Shown here: positions 41,690 through 42,265 of the stretch, in pieces
How the letters are laid out: each line of letters starts with the position of its first letter
Numbering within the stretch: position 1 is the stretch's first letter
The notes under the pieces: model-generated
What the model was told of the DNA's origin: nothing
Databases searched by the model: none
What the model saw: the letters and a program-made list of their open reading frames with translations, nothing else
Origin: Spirogloea muscicola
Lineage: Eukaryota; Streptophyta; Zygnematophyceae; Spirogloeales; Spirogloeaceae
DNA: 42,265 nt
NCBI GenBank assembly: GCA_009602725.1
Contig: WELB01000117.1
Coordinates: 304,990 to 347,254, forward strand
Direction of reading: 5' to 3'
Program-made: the position numbers and the translations under genes

Positions 41690-42265
41690 TTCTTCACTTT
41701 CTTCACTCAGTAACCCCTGTTGAGCAGCCGCAGGTCAGAGAAAATGTGGCAAGAAAGAAAGCGCGGCCAGATTGACTGGTGGCTGAGAAGGAAGAATGTG
41801 CTCGCCCATACAGAAGAGTGGCTGGCAAAGCCAGCCCAAAAAGTTTGGACAATATCCCAAGCCAAAGAAAGAGGAGCCGAAAAAGAACTACACTATAGTC
41901 CATGCCTTTGGACTAGGACGAAGACATCAGCCAGAGGACGCTCAGTAACCTCGAGTCAGGAGATGCAAGTCGGAGTAGCTAGCCGGGGGAAAGACGTCGC
42001 CCTGACGGAAGGCGGAGGCCGCCGTCAAAGCTCGGCCGGCGCGCAAGTGGACCGCGAACGCAAGGAAGAAGAAGTGGCACTCCCAATGGGGGCAAGGGCT
42101 GCGAAAAGCCAGCCCAAAAAGAATTCACAAAGGTTCAGAGGGGCCTAAGAGCGGTGAGCAGCTACAAAGGGGCCTGAGGATGCAATGGTAAAACAGGGGG
42201 AGGATGGATCACTCAATAAGTACGAGTGAGGAGCCTCAGATCCGACAGACTAGCTGCCGGGAAGC
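41690..42265 (-). mobile_element. Tandem C-terminus/tail fragments of R2-like copies running off the window
   Basis: On the minus strand the SDLRLLNRGY-stop end appears at about 41740-41706. Stem-loop tails lie at 41840-41816 and 42118-42088, each with a C-terminus-like remnant upstream (about 41960 and 42230). They are too short to rank as separate elements. Confidence 0.5.

Overview
The window is nuclear DNA from a green-lineage eukaryote, most likely a green alga or an early-diverging streptophyte. Its protein genes are split by many short GT-AG introns. The conserved ones resemble plant proteins most closely: a DExH7/DHX29-type helicase, a DUF599 membrane protein, an SMUBP-2 helicase and an F-box/LRR protein. 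One assembly gap (11984-12377) is present. No bacterial-type operons, rRNA, tRNA or CRISPR were seen. The species cannot be named from the sequence alone.

Left half (1-15.3 kb) is ordinary gene space. A Pro/His-rich protein fragment ends at 377 (+). A DExH7/DHX29-like RNA helicase of at least 33 exons runs 11983->1092 (-) and includes three GC-AG introns. Across the gap, head to head with it, lies the C-terminal half of a DPH4 (DNAJC24)-like diphthamide factor (+, to 12878). A three-exon DUF599 gene follows on the minus strand (15196->14003), with a MITE-like element just upstream.

From 15.9 kb onward the DNA is dominated by retroelements. There is a decayed Ty3/gypsy RNase H-integrase piece (17.85-18.74 kb) and many pieces of one non-LTR retroelement family. 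A long open copy at 35498->31992 (-) encodes zinc finger, reverse transcriptase, CCHC finger and restriction-like endonuclease (RLE), the order of the R2 superclade. Its 3' tail carries an array of short stem-loops (type GGGCTGG...CCAGCCC). The same module recurs about twenty times in the window beside 5'-truncated copies.

Between 20.3 and 31.2 kb lies a large inverted duplication. Each arm holds a 12-exon SMUBP-2/IGHMBP2-type superfamily 1 helicase gene with an N-terminal R3H domain, preceded by the same retroelement tail. The arms point at each other across about 400 bp that is itself a retroelement fragment. Both gene copies are broken, at different places.

The right end holds an apparently intact two-exon F-box/LRR gene (39268-41229, +), inserted among retroelement tails that reach to within about 50-100 bp of its start codon. 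Functionally, the left gene pair (DExH7/DHX29-like and DPH4-like) both belong to families acting on translation. The right half is best read as a retroelement nest in which a helicase gene was captured, duplicated in inverted orientation and is decaying.
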